Source: an uncultured Alphaproteobacteria bacterium
Lineage (GTDB): Bacteria > Pseudomonadota > Alphaproteobacteria > HIMB59 > GCA-002718135
Reading direction: 5' to 3'
DNA length: 64,000 nt
NCBI GenBank assembly: GCA_902590695.1
Contig: CACIXR010000001.1
Span: 120,335-184,334, forward strand
Both the position numbers and the translations under genes were made by a program. Below, one piece after another: positions 42,795-51,749 of the stretch; within the stretch, counting starts at the first letter, position 1; each line of letters begins with the position of its first letter. The notes beneath the pieces are model-generated. The model worked only from the letters and a program-made list of their open reading frames with translations, had not been told where the DNA came from and ran no database searches.

Positions 42795-43736
42795 CTATAC
42801 GTTTAGTTTTTGTGGCACTTTAAAAAATACATCTTCTTTTTGGTAAGATCCTTCATTTATATTTATTTCAAAATTTCTTTTTAAATTATCAAGAAGTTTT
42901 TTAACAAGTACTTCTGGCGATGATGCACTTGCTGTTATTCCTATATTTTCAGATTCTTGAAATATATTTAAATTTAAGGAATCTACATCTTCTACTAAAA
43001 TAGCTTTTTTTGATCCATAATTTTTTGCTACTTCAACTAATCTTAGGGAATTTGAAGAGTTACTTGCACCAATTACTAAAAAATAATCACATTGATTCGC
43101 TATCTTTTTAACCGCTTCTTGTCTATTTGTCGTAGCATAACAAATATCATTTTTTTTTGGTTCTATGACATTGCTAAAATGTAATTTTATCTCTTTTATT
43201 ATATCTTTCGTATCATCTACTGATAGCGTTGTCTGAGTAACATATGCAATCTCATCGTTTTGGTTTAAAGGCAATTTTTTTACATCTTCAACTTTTTCTA
43301 CTAAATAAATTTTTTTATCTGTTTGGCCCATAGTTCCAATAACTTCAGGATGATTTCTATGACCAATTAAAATTACTGGCAGATTTTTTTTATCAAAATT
43401 TTCAACTTCTTTATGGATTTTACTAACAAGAGGACATGTTGCATCATAATATACTAAATTTAAACTTAATGCTTCCTCTGGGACTGCTTTTGGAACACCA
43501 TGTGCAGAAAATATAACTGGCCTACTTCTATCTTCAATCTCATTTAATTCTTCTACAAAAATAGCTCCCTGTGATTTGAGATTTTCAACAACAAATTTAT
43601 TATGAACTATTTCATGACGAACATAAACAGGCGCTCCATATTTTTTTAGAGCACCCTTTACCATTTCTATAGCCCTATCTACACCTGCACAAAATCCTCG
43701 AGGTCCTGCAAGAAATATATTAAGTTTTTTTGTCAT
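42795..43736 (-). CDS. ispH: 4-hydroxy-3-methylbut-2-enyl diphosphate reductase
   Basis: A 313-residue 4Fe-4S enzyme, the last step of the MEP isoprenoid pathway. Cluster cysteines are in GPRGFCAGVDRAI, YDATCPLVSKIH and NDICYATTNRQEA; the catalytic Glu is in TQTTLSVDD-region context and the substrate loop is GASNSSNSLRLVE. Length and order of motifs are normal. It is the first gene of the ispH-thrB-rnhA-yceI operon, with about 110 bases separating it from the convergent-tail atp operon promoter side. Confidence 0.95.
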   Translation of the reverse strand: MTKKLNIFLAGPRGFCAGVDRAIEMVKGALKKYGAPVYVRHEIVHNKFVVENLKSQGAIFVEELNEIEDRSRPVIFSAHGVPKAVPEEALSLNLVYYDATCPLVSKIHKEVENFDKKNLPVILIGHRNHPEVIGTMGQTDKKIYLVEKVEDVKKLPLNQNDEIAYVTQTTLSVDDTKDIIKEIKLHFSNVIEPKKNDICYATTNRQEAVKKIANQCDYFLVIGASNSSNSLRLVEVAKNYGSKKAILVEDVDSLNLNIFQESENIGITASASSPEVLVKKLLDNLKRNFEININEGSYQKEDVFFKVPQKLNV

Positions 43737-43819
43737 CCAAATTTGTTACCATTAATTTTGGTTACATAATAATACTATAGATTTTGAAAATCTTTTAATA
43801 TTAAATTATTAATATTGTA

Positions 43820-43847
43820 AGTAGATTTTGGAATAACTAAATCTACT
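43820..43847 (-). terminator. hairpin after the atp operon
   Basis: AGTAGATTT (43820-43828) pairs with AAATCTACT (43839-43847), directly downstream of the last atpF stop on the minus strand. It has no strong T tract. It probably marks the end of the atpI-B-E-F'-F transcript. Confidence 0.45.
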
Positions 43848-43848
43848 A

Positions 43849-44334
43849 CTAGTTCTTTAGAACAGAGTTAAATTCAGTAATTGATTCTTCAATTAAAGCA
43901 GATTTTTTATCCTTACTTAGATTTTGAAGTAGAATATTTCTAGTAGCCTCTATTGCAACACTTGAAATATAACTTTTGATAGAATTATTGGTATCTCTAA
44001 CTAATTGTTCAATTTTATTTTCTGCCAATATTTTTCTTTTTTCAATTTGATCAGTTAATTTAGTGGCAGATATATCTTTCAATTCAGCAATTCTTTTCTC
44101 AGATTCTAACTTTAGATTTTGTATTTCTTTCTCTACTTTAGATTCTCTCTCCCTAAGTTCATCCAAAGCTTTTTGAGCCTCGTTTTTTAAATTTTCAACT
44201 TCATCTATTTTATTTTTTATATCTTTTATTTGTGCATCTAAACTAGATGTAAGAATTTTTCGTACTGGATTAAAAATAGCTGCAATAAATAATATAAAAG
44301 ATACCGCTACCCAAAATTGAGGATCAGACAACAT
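43849..44334 (-). CDS. atpF: F-type ATP synthase subunit b
   Basis: A 161-residue stator subunit: one N-terminal membrane helix (WVAVSFILFIAAIFNPV) followed by a long charged coiled coil (DIKNKIDEVENLKNEAQKAL and onward). It links Fo to F1. It overlaps the b' gene by one base, the normal paired b/b' arrangement of Alphaproteobacteria. It ends the operon; the F1 genes atpHAGDC are not in the window. Confidence 0.93.
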   Translation of the reverse strand: MLSDPQFWVAVSFILFIAAIFNPVRKILTSSLDAQIKDIKNKIDEVENLKNEAQKALDELRERESKVEKEIQNLKLESEKRIAELKDISATKLTDQIEKRKILAENKIEQLVRDTNNSIKSYISSVAIEATRNILLQNLSKDKKSALIEESITEFNSVLKN

Positions 44335-44825
44335 TAATTAAAATTACCTTTATGTGTTTCAATAACTTTATTAAGTTCATTGTCTGACAATTCAATATCT
44401 GTAATTTTTCCAACAGTCAGTTTTGTAATATTAATTATTTCATTGTTAATATTTTTCATTTGATCATCTTTACTTTTTAAAATTTCTTTTTCTGCATCAG
44501 AAACTTTTTTTTCTAAATCTTTATCAAGTGAAGAAAGTTGAGAAGAAACATCTTCTTGTAAAGCATTGATTGTTTCTTTAATAGTCTCATCTGTTTCTAG
44601 CTTGGCCTTATTGATTTGATCATTAATTTTTTTTTCAATTTCCATTGCCTGATCTTGAAGCTCTTTTGCTGAAGATAAATTTTCATCTATTTTATTTTGT
44701 CTTTTCTCTAAAACTGTAGCTATTCTTGGAAGTGATACCCTCCATAAAAATACAAATAAAAAAATAAAAAATACAGCTAACCAAAAGAGCTGTGAAACAA
44801 AAAACTCTGGATTTAATTGAGGCAT
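44334..44825 (-). CDS. atpG: F-type ATP synthase subunit b'
   Basis: A 163-residue b-type stator protein with one N-terminal membrane helix (LFWLAVFFIFLFVFLW, then RVSLPRIATVLEKRQNKI) and a long coiled coil. It is the diverged second b subunit found in photosynthetic bacteria and Alphaproteobacteria, forming a b-b' heterodimer. It starts 17 bases after atpE and overlaps atpF. The gene symbol varies between annotations (atpF', atpF2, atpG). Confidence 0.9.
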   Translation of the reverse strand: MPQLNPEFFVSQLFWLAVFFIFLFVFLWRVSLPRIATVLEKRQNKIDENLSSAKELQDQAMEIEKKINDQINKAKLETDETIKETINALQEDVSSQLSSLDKDLEKKVSDAEKEILKSKDDQMKNINNEIINITKLTVGKITDIELSDNELNKVIETHKGNFN

Positions 44826-44842
44826 TAATTAATTATTGAGTT

Positions 44843-45067
44843 TTATCCAAACAAAATAACTAACGCAATAACTAGCGCGAAAAGTGCAATCGCTTCAACT
44901 AATGCGAAACCTAACATTGTCATTGTAAAAACTTCACCTCTTGCTGCCGGATTTCTTCCAACTGCTTGAATAAAAGATGAGAAAATATTCCCAATTCCAA
45001 TACCTGATCCAATAACACCGATAACGGCTAAACCCGCTCCGATTACTTTTGCTGCTTCAATTTCCAT
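44843..45067 (-). CDS. atpE: F-type ATP synthase subunit c
   Basis: A 74-residue two-helix proteolipid. The polar loop RNPAA is in AVGRNPAARGEVF and the ion-binding Glu is in LGFALVEAIALFAL. No sodium-type pattern is evident, so proton transport is expected. A strong AGGAGG ribosome site precedes the ATG, matching the high copy number of the c ring. Confidence 0.96.
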   Translation of the reverse strand: MEIEAAKVIGAGLAVIGVIGSGIGIGNIFSSFIQAVGRNPAARGEVFTMTMLGFALVEAIALFALVIALVILFG

Positions 45068-45085
45068 AAGTCCTCCTATTTTAAA

Positions 45086-45820
45086 TTAATGTAAATGATA
45101 AGCATCGTTAATATATAAACACGTCAGTATTGCAAACACATATGCTTGCAAAAAAGCAATTAAAATTTCTAATCCTGTTAAAGCTACAATGAAAGCTAAA
45201 GGAAAAACTCCTGTAAAAAATGGCATGGAAACAACAAAGCCTGCAAACACTTTTAGTAGTGTGTGACCAGCCAGCATGTTAGCAAATAATCTAACTGATA
45301 AACTTATAGGTCTTGATAAATAAGAAATTACCTCAATAGGAATAAGCAGTGGATGCATGTAAAACGGCACACCTGGTATATAGAAGAAAGTAAAAAATTT
45401 AATACCATGATTAATAAATCCAAGAATAGTTACACCAATAAATACAACTGCTGCTAATGCAAATGTAACAATGATGTGACTCGTGAAAGTAAATTGATAT
45501 GGTATCATTCCAACCATATTTCCAATTAGTACAAACATGAATAAAGAGAAAACAAATGGGAAATATCTTTTTCCATTATCTCCAACTGTATCAGATAGTA
45601 ACTGAGCAATAAAATTATACATCAGCTCTGAGATAAGCTGCATCCTAGAAGGGATAATTGATCTTGTGTTCACTGTTAAAGTTAAAAATAGAGTAATCAC
45701 TAAAACTGTAATTAGCATTGCAAAAGATGAATTTGTGAAAGAAATGTCATAACCACCAAGTTCAATATTAGATATTGGATCTATTTCGAACTGTTTTAGA
45801 GGACTATCTTTTGCGGCCAT
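45086..45820 (-). CDS. atpB: F-type ATP synthase subunit a
   Basis: A 244-residue membrane subunit that forms the ion half-channels. The essential Arg is in ISLSVRLFANMLAGH, and the last helices include FLQAYVFAILTCLYIN. Length is normal for the group. It lies between atpI (21-base gap) and atpE (18-base gap). Confidence 0.95.
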   Translation of the reverse strand: MAAKDSPLKQFEIDPISNIELGGYDISFTNSSFAMLITVLVITLFLTLTVNTRSIIPSRMQLISELMYNFIAQLLSDTVGDNGKRYFPFVFSLFMFVLIGNMVGMIPYQFTFTSHIIVTFALAAVVFIGVTILGFINHGIKFFTFFYIPGVPFYMHPLLIPIEVISYLSRPISLSVRLFANMLAGHTLLKVFAGFVVSMPFFTGVFPLAFIVALTGLEILIAFLQAYVFAILTCLYINDAYHLH

Positions 45821-45841
45821 AATTGATATTGAATATTAAAA

Positions 45842-46129
45842 TTACCTTTGCTTTTCAATGCGACGCATTACACGATAAACGTTCAAAAATCCAGCTAATG
45901 CGCCAAATATGAAGAAAATAATTAAGCCTATTGGTTTAGTATTAAAGTAATTATCCACAATAAGCCCAATTCCAACTCCAACAACTAGTGCAGCTATAAT
46001 TTCTGTACTAATTTTAAAACCAAATCCTGCACCACTTTCTTTTTGTTTAATATTTGGTTCTTTATTTTGATTATCTAAATCATCAATTTTTTTACCTAAT
46101 TCTTCTAAATTTTTATTTTTATAATTCAT
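45842..46129 (-). CDS. atpI: AtpI/AtpZ-type ATP synthase assembly protein
   Basis: A 95-residue protein with a charged N-terminus (MNYKNKNLEELGKKIDDL) and two membrane helices (ISTEIIAALVVGVGIGLIVD and PIGLIIFFIFGALAGFLNVY). Such proteins help c-ring assembly and may carry magnesium. Its start overlaps the smc end by 11 bases, so the Fo genes appear joined to the dciA-dsbA-smc transcript. Confidence 0.88.
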   Translation of the reverse strand: MNYKNKNLEELGKKIDDLDNQNKEPNIKQKESGAGFGFKISTEIIAALVVGVGIGLIVDNYFNTKPIGLIIFFIFGALAGFLNVYRVMRRIEKQR

Positions 46130-48764
46130 TTGTAGCGTCTTGTTCTTTTATCTCAATTGCTTTTTCAAGATCAACTGAAACTAATTGTGATACCCCTTTC
46201 TCAGGCATAGTAACACCAAATAATCTATTTACTCTTGCCATTGTCATTCTATGGTGAGTTATTACTAAGAATTTTGTTGAAGAAGTTTTAGCTATTTCCT
46301 CCACTAATGAACAAAATCTATCAACATTAGTATCATCTAATGGGGCGTCAACCTCATCAAGTACACAAATTGGAGCTGGGTTTGATAAAAATACAGCAAA
46401 TAATAATGATAAGGCTGTAAGAGCTTGCTCACCTCCAGAAAGTAAATTTAGATTTTGTAATTTTTTTCCAGGAGGACTAGCAAATATTTCTAAACCAGCT
46501 TGAAGAGGATCTGACTCATCTGTAAACTTTAGATACGCCTTTCCACCACCAAACAACCTTGTAAATAACTTTTGAAAATTTTCATTTACTATTCCATATG
46601 CAGCAAGTAAGCGTTGTCTACCTTCTGTATTAAGTGAGTCAATTGCTTCTCTTAGTTTTGCAATTGCACTTAAAAGGTCGCTTTGATCTTTCTTTATCGT
46701 ATTAACTTTTTCTTCTAAATCTTTTGACTCTTGTTCTGCGAGAAGATTAACACCACCTAAACGTTCTTGCTCTCCAATTAGTCTTTCTAACTTTTTTTCT
46801 AAATAATCAGTCTCGCCTAAAACTTTATTTGGATTGATTTCACCAATATTGTAAAGTTCTTCTAGATCTACACTTAATCTTTCTTTTACTTGAGTAGATA
46901 ATAATTTAATTGCTTCATTAATTGTATTAATTTGACCTTCAGTTCTAATTCTCTCTTCTCTCAATTCATTTAATTTAATTTCCTCTAGTTTTAATTTCTT
47001 ATTGATTTCATTAGAATTTTGCTCAGTTTGACGAAGTTGCTCAGCTATTTGCTCGTAAGAATTCTTATTTTCATCAATCAATTTTTGTATTTTTAATTTT
47101 TCACTTGATACATCTTCAGGAACGGATTGGAGATTTGATAATTCACCAATTAATGAACTTTGCCTTGAATTTAACTCTTCTATTCTTTGATTTGCTTTTG
47201 CAGAAATATCATTCCATTGTTTTTCTTCTGCACTTAATTGCTTTATTCTTCTATTTTTTAGTTGCTCTAATATAGCTTTAGTAGAATTATTTTGTTTACC
47301 TTTAGATACATATCCATCCCATCTCCAAATTTCTCCTAGTTTGCTAACTAATATTTGTCCTGGTTTTAAGTTTTTTTGAACTTCTAAAATATTTTCTTTA
47401 TTTTCTATTAATCCAACAAATTCTAACTTCTTTTTCAAATTATCTGGAGCTTTGATTAGAGAAGAAAATTTTGTAATTTCTGGATTAAAGGAAGAATCTT
47501 CCACATCCAATTTTCTCCAAAAAATACTTTGTTCTTCATCGATAGATGCAATTAACTCATCTGAAAAAACTGCAGCAATTGCTTGTTCAAGACCATCTTC
47601 AAAGTCTAGATAATCAATTATTGGATTATTATTTTTTTTATTAGTACCATTTTCAGTATTTAAATCATCATCAGTTTGAATAAAAAGATCACCTTGTTGT
47701 TTTAACAGAATTGATTTTTCTTCCTGTACTCTTTCAAGATTCTGTTTTGCATCTTCGAATAAAAACTTTTCTCTATCAATATCATTTTTAATTTGCTCTA
47801 TACGAACTTTTGTTTCATCCACTGCAATATTTGCCCTTTCAATTTCTTTTTCTTGATTTTCTAAACTAATTGAATATTTCTGCAGCTCAGCTGCAATCTT
47901 ACTTTCCTGGAGCCTAAGGTTTGGAAGACTTTCTTGAACTTTTTCAAATTCAACATTTATTTGTGCTACAACTTGTGTTTGATCATTGACAGCATTTGTT
48001 TCAGACTGAATTTTTTCATTGGCATTTTTTAATTTATCTTTTTCATCAATCCATTTCTTATAAAATAATCTTGCCCTTGCTTTAGTAATATCTTTTTGAA
48101 TGTATTTGTATCTTTCAGCTTGTTTAGATTGTTTCTTTAATATTGTAAGTTGTTCATCTTGTGCTTTTAATACGTCCTTTACACGCTCTAAATTATTTTC
48201 AGTAGCATTTAATCGTAATTCAGCTTCGTGTCGTCTTGAGTGAAGACCAGTAATTCCTGCAGCTTCTTCCAGTAATGTCCTTCTTTGTTCAGGTTTAGCT
48301 GCGATAATAGCTCCAACTCTACCTTGACTAACCATCGATGTTGAACGAGCACCTGTTGCTGCATCAGCAAATAACAATTGTACATCCTTTAATCGCACCT
48401 CCTTGCCATTAACTCTATATTCTGAGCCTTCACCTCGCCAAATTCTTCTAGTTACTTCAATGGTATCATTTTCATTGAAAATACTTGGTGCTTTTCTTGC
48501 TTTATTATCTAAATCTATAGTAACCTCGGCAATATCCCATGCTGGTCTATCATCTGTTCCATTAAAGATTACATCGTCTAATTCACTTCCTCTCATTTGT
48601 TTAGGAGATAGTTCACCCATAACAAACCTAAAAGCCTCTACAAGATTCGATTTACCACATCCGTTTGGACCAACAATACCTGTTAAGCCATTTTCAATCA
48701 AAATTTCTGTGGGTTCAACAAAAGACTTAAAGCCTTTGACCTTAAGGGTCCTAAAATTAATCAT
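46119..48764 (-). CDS. smc: chromosome segregation ATPase SMC, short-armed
   Basis: An 881-residue SMC. Walker A GPNGCGKS is at residues 32-39, the signature is NLLSGGEQALTALSL and Walker B is PICVLDEVDAPLDD near the C-terminus. The hinge (about 385-510) is of alphaproteobacterial type, with PIIDYLDFEDGLEQAIAAVF and EIWRWDGYV. Only about 180-190 residues form each coiled-coil arm, while typical bacterial SMC is about 1150-1190 residues. The ATG at 48764 was chosen over a TTG immediately after the dsbA stop. ScpA/ScpB are not in the window. Confidence 0.92.
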   Translation of the reverse strand: MINFRTLKVKGFKSFVEPTEILIENGLTGIVGPNGCGKSNLVEAFRFVMGELSPKQMRGSELDDVIFNGTDDRPAWDIAEVTIDLDNKARKAPSIFNENDTIEVTRRIWRGEGSEYRVNGKEVRLKDVQLLFADAATGARSTSMVSQGRVGAIIAAKPEQRRTLLEEAAGITGLHSRRHEAELRLNATENNLERVKDVLKAQDEQLTILKKQSKQAERYKYIQKDITKARARLFYKKWIDEKDKLKNANEKIQSETNAVNDQTQVVAQINVEFEKVQESLPNLRLQESKIAAELQKYSISLENQEKEIERANIAVDETKVRIEQIKNDIDREKFLFEDAKQNLERVQEEKSILLKQQGDLFIQTDDDLNTENGTNKKNNNPIIDYLDFEDGLEQAIAAVFSDELIASIDEEQSIFWRKLDVEDSSFNPEITKFSSLIKAPDNLKKKLEFVGLIENKENILEVQKNLKPGQILVSKLGEIWRWDGYVSKGKQNNSTKAILEQLKNRRIKQLSAEEKQWNDISAKANQRIEELNSRQSSLIGELSNLQSVPEDVSSEKLKIQKLIDENKNSYEQIAEQLRQTEQNSNEINKKLKLEEIKLNELREERIRTEGQINTINEAIKLLSTQVKERLSVDLEELYNIGEINPNKVLGETDYLEKKLERLIGEQERLGGVNLLAEQESKDLEEKVNTIKKDQSDLLSAIAKLREAIDSLNTEGRQRLLAAYGIVNENFQKLFTRLFGGGKAYLKFTDESDPLQAGLEIFASPPGKKLQNLNLLSGGEQALTALSLLFAVFLSNPAPICVLDEVDAPLDDTNVDRFCSLVEEIAKTSSTKFLVITHHRMTMARVNRLFGVTMPEKGVSQLVSVDLEKAIEIKEQDATNEL

Positions 48765-48767
48765 CAA

Positions 48768-49382
48768 CTATTGTGATAATATTTTATCGATGATTTGTCT
48801 AAACTCTTTTATGTTTTTATTCCCGGAATATAAAACTCCATTAACAATGAATGACGGAGTGGAGCCTATTTTATATTCTCTTTGCGCTTCCATTACACCC
48901 TCAAGTAATTGATTCTCTAAATCCACATTACTTAAACATGTATCAAAATCTTCTTGTTGCATACCGCCACTTTGCATAATTTTGTATAATTCAGATCTTG
49001 TTTTTGAATGATCTCTATTAACCCAATTATTTTGAAGCTTATAAAGGCCATTCATATAATCATATCTTACTTCATCTGGCACACATCTTAAAATCATACT
49101 TCCAGCAAGAGCTGGATAATTAAAGGGAAAATCACGAAAAATAAACTTAACTTTACCAGTATCAATAAACTCTTTTTTTAATTCTGCTAGAGTATCATTA
49201 TGAAAATCTGCACAGTGACTACAAGACATTGAAGCATATTCTATAATTGTGATTGGAGCATTTTCTTCTCCAATATAAAAATCATTATCTTTAACGTCTA
49301 GTATTGAATTTTCAGCTGCTTTGGCATTAATAAAAAGTAGTGATAGTATAATAGAAATAAATAAAATTCTAATTTTCATCAT
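48768..49382 (-). CDS. DsbA-family thiol:disulfide oxidoreductase
   Basis: A 204-residue secreted thioredoxin-fold protein with a signal peptide (MMKIRILFISIILSLLFINA). The redox motif CSHC is in EYASMSCSHCADFHN, followed by the helical insertion and the cis-Pro region GSTPSFIVNG. It belongs to the DsbA/DSBA-like thioredoxin_4 group that sits between DUF721 and smc in Alphaproteobacteria. It ends right at the smc start and overlaps the DUF721 gene by four bases. Confidence 0.92.
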   Translation of the reverse strand: MMKIRILFISIILSLLFINAKAAENSILDVKDNDFYIGEENAPITIIEYASMSCSHCADFHNDTLAELKKEFIDTGKVKFIFRDFPFNYPALAGSMILRCVPDEVRYDYMNGLYKLQNNWVNRDHSKTRSELYKIMQSGGMQQEDFDTCLSNVDLENQLLEGVMEAQREYKIGSTPSFIVNGVLYSGNKNIKEFRQIIDKILSQ

Positions 49383-49900
49383 TTGTCCTCTGTTGTAATT
49401 TTATTAGCTAAATTTAATAGCGATTTTTTTAAATCTGAATTTTGAAATTCTTTAACGTTTTCTTCAACAAATCTTATGTCATCTTTGTTTATTTGTTTAT
49501 TCTTACTTTGTTTCATATACGTATGTTTAGGTATGTAATTTTGATGAATTCTCAAGTCCATTATAGCTTTATAGCCAAAATAAGTATTAATTTTTTCAAT
49601 TATAGTGTCCTTAAAGTGTTGAAACTCAATGGCTGCGGCCGGTGCAACACTCACATTTAGATAATTTTTATATACTGTCTCTCCTAAATCATTTTCAAAA
49701 TCACGCACTCTTGAAACATTTAACGGCTCTGAATATTCTTTAAAATAACTACCAGCAATTTCAGCCCATTTGGAGTTAATTACAAATTCTGTACGATTAT
49801 ATTTAGAGGAAAATTTTCTATTTACCTTCCTCAGAGTATCGCCAATAGATTGTGGAACAAATGTTCTTTTTTGTTTTAAATTTTTTTTGTCCATATTCAT
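49379..49900 (-). CDS. DUF721 family protein (DciA-like)
   Basis: A DUF721 protein of 173 residues from the chosen start (MNMDKKNLKQKR). The domain core is KFSSKYNRTEFVINSKWAEIAG with the Trp typical of the family, and LNVSVAPAAAIEFQHFKDTI. Related DciA proteins help load the replicative helicase; the alphaproteobacterial branch is less studied. A longer frame reaches 49954 but would overlap the divergent mutY start, so the ATG at 49900 (or 49894) is preferred. Confidence 0.82.
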   Translation of the reverse strand: MNMDKKNLKQKRTFVPQSIGDTLRKVNRKFSSKYNRTEFVINSKWAEIAGSYFKEYSEPLNVSRVRDFENDLGETVYKNYLNVSVAPAAAIEFQHFKDTIIEKINTYFGYKAIMDLRIHQNYIPKHTYMKQSKNKQINKDDIRFVEENVKEFQNSDLKKSLLNLANKITTEDK

Positions 49901-49933
49901 AAATAATTTATAGTACCTAAATATGAAAGCAAT

Positions 49934-50983
49934 ATGTTTAAATACGAAACACAAGTAATAAAGTTTTTACTTCAATGGTATTCTATGAATGCTAGAAAAT
50001 TACCATGGCGGAAGAAAAATAATCTAAATTTACCTTATCCATACTTTGTGTTTGTAAGTGAGTATATGCTTCAACAAACAACAGTAAATACCGTAAAAAA
50101 TAAATTTAATGAATTTATTTTAAAATGGCCTTCACTAAATAAATTAGCGCAAACTTCAGAGCCAAATATCTTGGAATTCTGGTCAGGTCTTGGTTATTAT
50201 TCAAGAGCAAGAAATTTATTAAAGTCTGCAAAAATAATTAAAAATAATTTTAAAAATAAAATACCAGAAACTTATGATGAACTCATCCAACTTCCTGGTA
50301 TTGGAGATTACACTGCAAAAGCAATTCTTGGAATAGGATATAGTAAATCAGTCATGCCACTTGATGCTAATATTGAGAGAATTTTGGTTAGGTTACATGC
50401 TATCGATAAACCAATTAATAAAGTAAAAAATAAACTTAAAGATTTGGGAAAAAAATTCATCTCAGATAAATATTCTTCAAACTTAATTCAGTCTTTTATG
50501 GATTACGGATCAGAGATCTGCCTTCCACGAAACCCTAAATGTAATATTTGTGGAATTAATAAATTTTGCCAATCATATAAAAAAAATCTACAGCAAAAAA
50601 TTCCTTTTAAACAAAAAAAGAAAAGTAATAAGCCAATAAAGTACACAAGAGCTTACGTAATTGTGAATGAAAAGAATGAAATCCTAGTACGAAGTAGACC
50701 AAATAAAGGAATGTTGGCCTCTATGCTTGAAGTACCAAATGATGTCTGGGTTAAAAATAAAAAATTGCTAACTACTGATCAAGACATACAAAAAATAAAA
50801 ACAAAGTTACAATCTAAAGGTTCATTTGAATATTCATTTAGTCATTTTGATTTAGAAACAGAAATTTTTTATGGAAATGTTAAAAAAGCAAAATTATCAA
50901 AAAGTAATTGGATAAAGAAATCATCTTATTCTAGTTCTAGAATGCCAACTGTTATGAAAAAAATAGTAGATATAGCAGTATAA
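49934..50983 (+). CDS. mutY: A/G-specific adenine DNA glycosylase
   Basis: A 349-residue base-excision repair enzyme that removes A opposite 8-oxoG. It has the HhH motif LPGIGDYTAKAILG and catalytic Asp in SVMPLDANIERIL, the 4Fe-4S cysteines in CLPRNPKCNICGINKFC, and the C-terminal NUDIX-like domain with SRMPTVMKKI at the end. It is divergent from DUF721, the usual alphaproteobacterial order. Confidence 0.95.
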   Translation: MFKYETQVIKFLLQWYSMNARKLPWRKKNNLNLPYPYFVFVSEYMLQQTTVNTVKNKFNEFILKWPSLNKLAQTSEPNILEFWSGLGYYSRARNLLKSAKIIKNNFKNKIPETYDELIQLPGIGDYTAKAILGIGYSKSVMPLDANIERILVRLHAIDKPINKVKNKLKDLGKKFISDKYSSNLIQSFMDYGSEICLPRNPKCNICGINKFCQSYKKNLQQKIPFKQKKKSNKPIKYTRAYVIVNEKNEILVRSRPNKGMLASMLEVPNDVWVKNKKLLTTDQDIQKIKTKLQSKGSFEYSFSHFDLETEIFYGNVKKAKLSKSNWIKKSSYSSSRMPTVMKKIVDIAV

Positions 50984-50984
50984 T

Positions 50985-51749
50985 TTATGCAAAGAATTTT
51001 TTTGCGTTTATAAAAATTTTATACCCATCACCGAATTTTTTAGAAGTATTGTTTTGCCAATTAGGAACATGATAATGATACAATGCTCTTTCTGGGTGAG
51101 GCATCATTGCAAGAACATTCCCATTTTGATTTGTTAACGCAGCTATATCATCTTTAGATCCATTAGGATTAAAGGGAAACTGACCTTTTGCTAATTTTTT
51201 ATGGTTATTAATGTATTGTAAGCCAATGAGGTTATTAGCTTTGATACTTTTAAGTAGATTAATAGGTATCATGAATTGCCCCTCTTGATGGGCGACAGGC
51301 AAGTTCAAGATACTAATATTTTTTAGCCATGGTGATTTATTATTATTTACTTTTACATCAACCCATCGACACTCATAGCTCCCAGATTTATTTTCAATCA
51401 TTGCAACTTCTGGATCTTTTTTATTTAGGCTTGGAACTAACCCAAGATTAATTAATATCTGGCATCCATTACAAATGCCTATAATTAATTTATCTTTTAA
51501 TGAAAAATCTAATAGCTGATCATACAAATTGGTCATAATTTTTTTCGCCATTGCATTTCCTGAACCTGTATCATCGCCATATGAAAAACCCCCAGGTATA
51601 GCGAATACTTGATAGTTATTAAGTTGTTTAGGATTTTGTATTAGATCATTAATATGAACAATTTTTCCTTTAAAGCCTACTACTTCAAATGCATGAAGTG
51701 TTTCATTTTCACAATTAATGCCATAACCTGATAAGACTAATACGTTCAT
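50985..51749 (-). CDS. purQ: phosphoribosylformylglycinamidine synthase, glutaminase subunit
   Basis: A 254-residue class I amidotransferase. The nucleophile Cys is in IIGICNGCQILINLG, and the His-Glu of the triad in MMPHPERALYHYH. It supplies ammonia to PurL in the fourth step of purine synthesis. The ATG overlaps the purL stop by 4 bases, so the two are translationally coupled. Length is slightly above the usual PurQ (about 225 residues). Confidence 0.93.
   Translation of the reverse strand: MNVLVLSGYGINCENETLHAFEVVGFKGKIVHINDLIQNPKQLNNYQVFAIPGGFSYGDDTGSGNAMAKKIMTNLYDQLLDFSLKDKLIIGICNGCQILINLGLVPSLNKKDPEVAMIENKSGSYECRWVDVKVNNNKSPWLKNISILNLPVAHQEGQFMIPINLLKSIKANNLIGLQYINNHKKLAKGQFPFNPNGSKDDIAALTNQNGNVLAMMPHPERALYHYHVPNWQNNTSKKFGDGYKIFINAKKFFA

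Noticed and set aside
42394..42846. 150-codon plus-strand open frame over thrB
   Set aside because: Antisense to a well-supported gene; the hydrophobic composition follows from the opposite strand.
48403..48912. 169-codon plus-strand open frame over the smc start
   Set aside because: Antisense to the conserved Walker A region of smc, no domain signal, and no plausible context.
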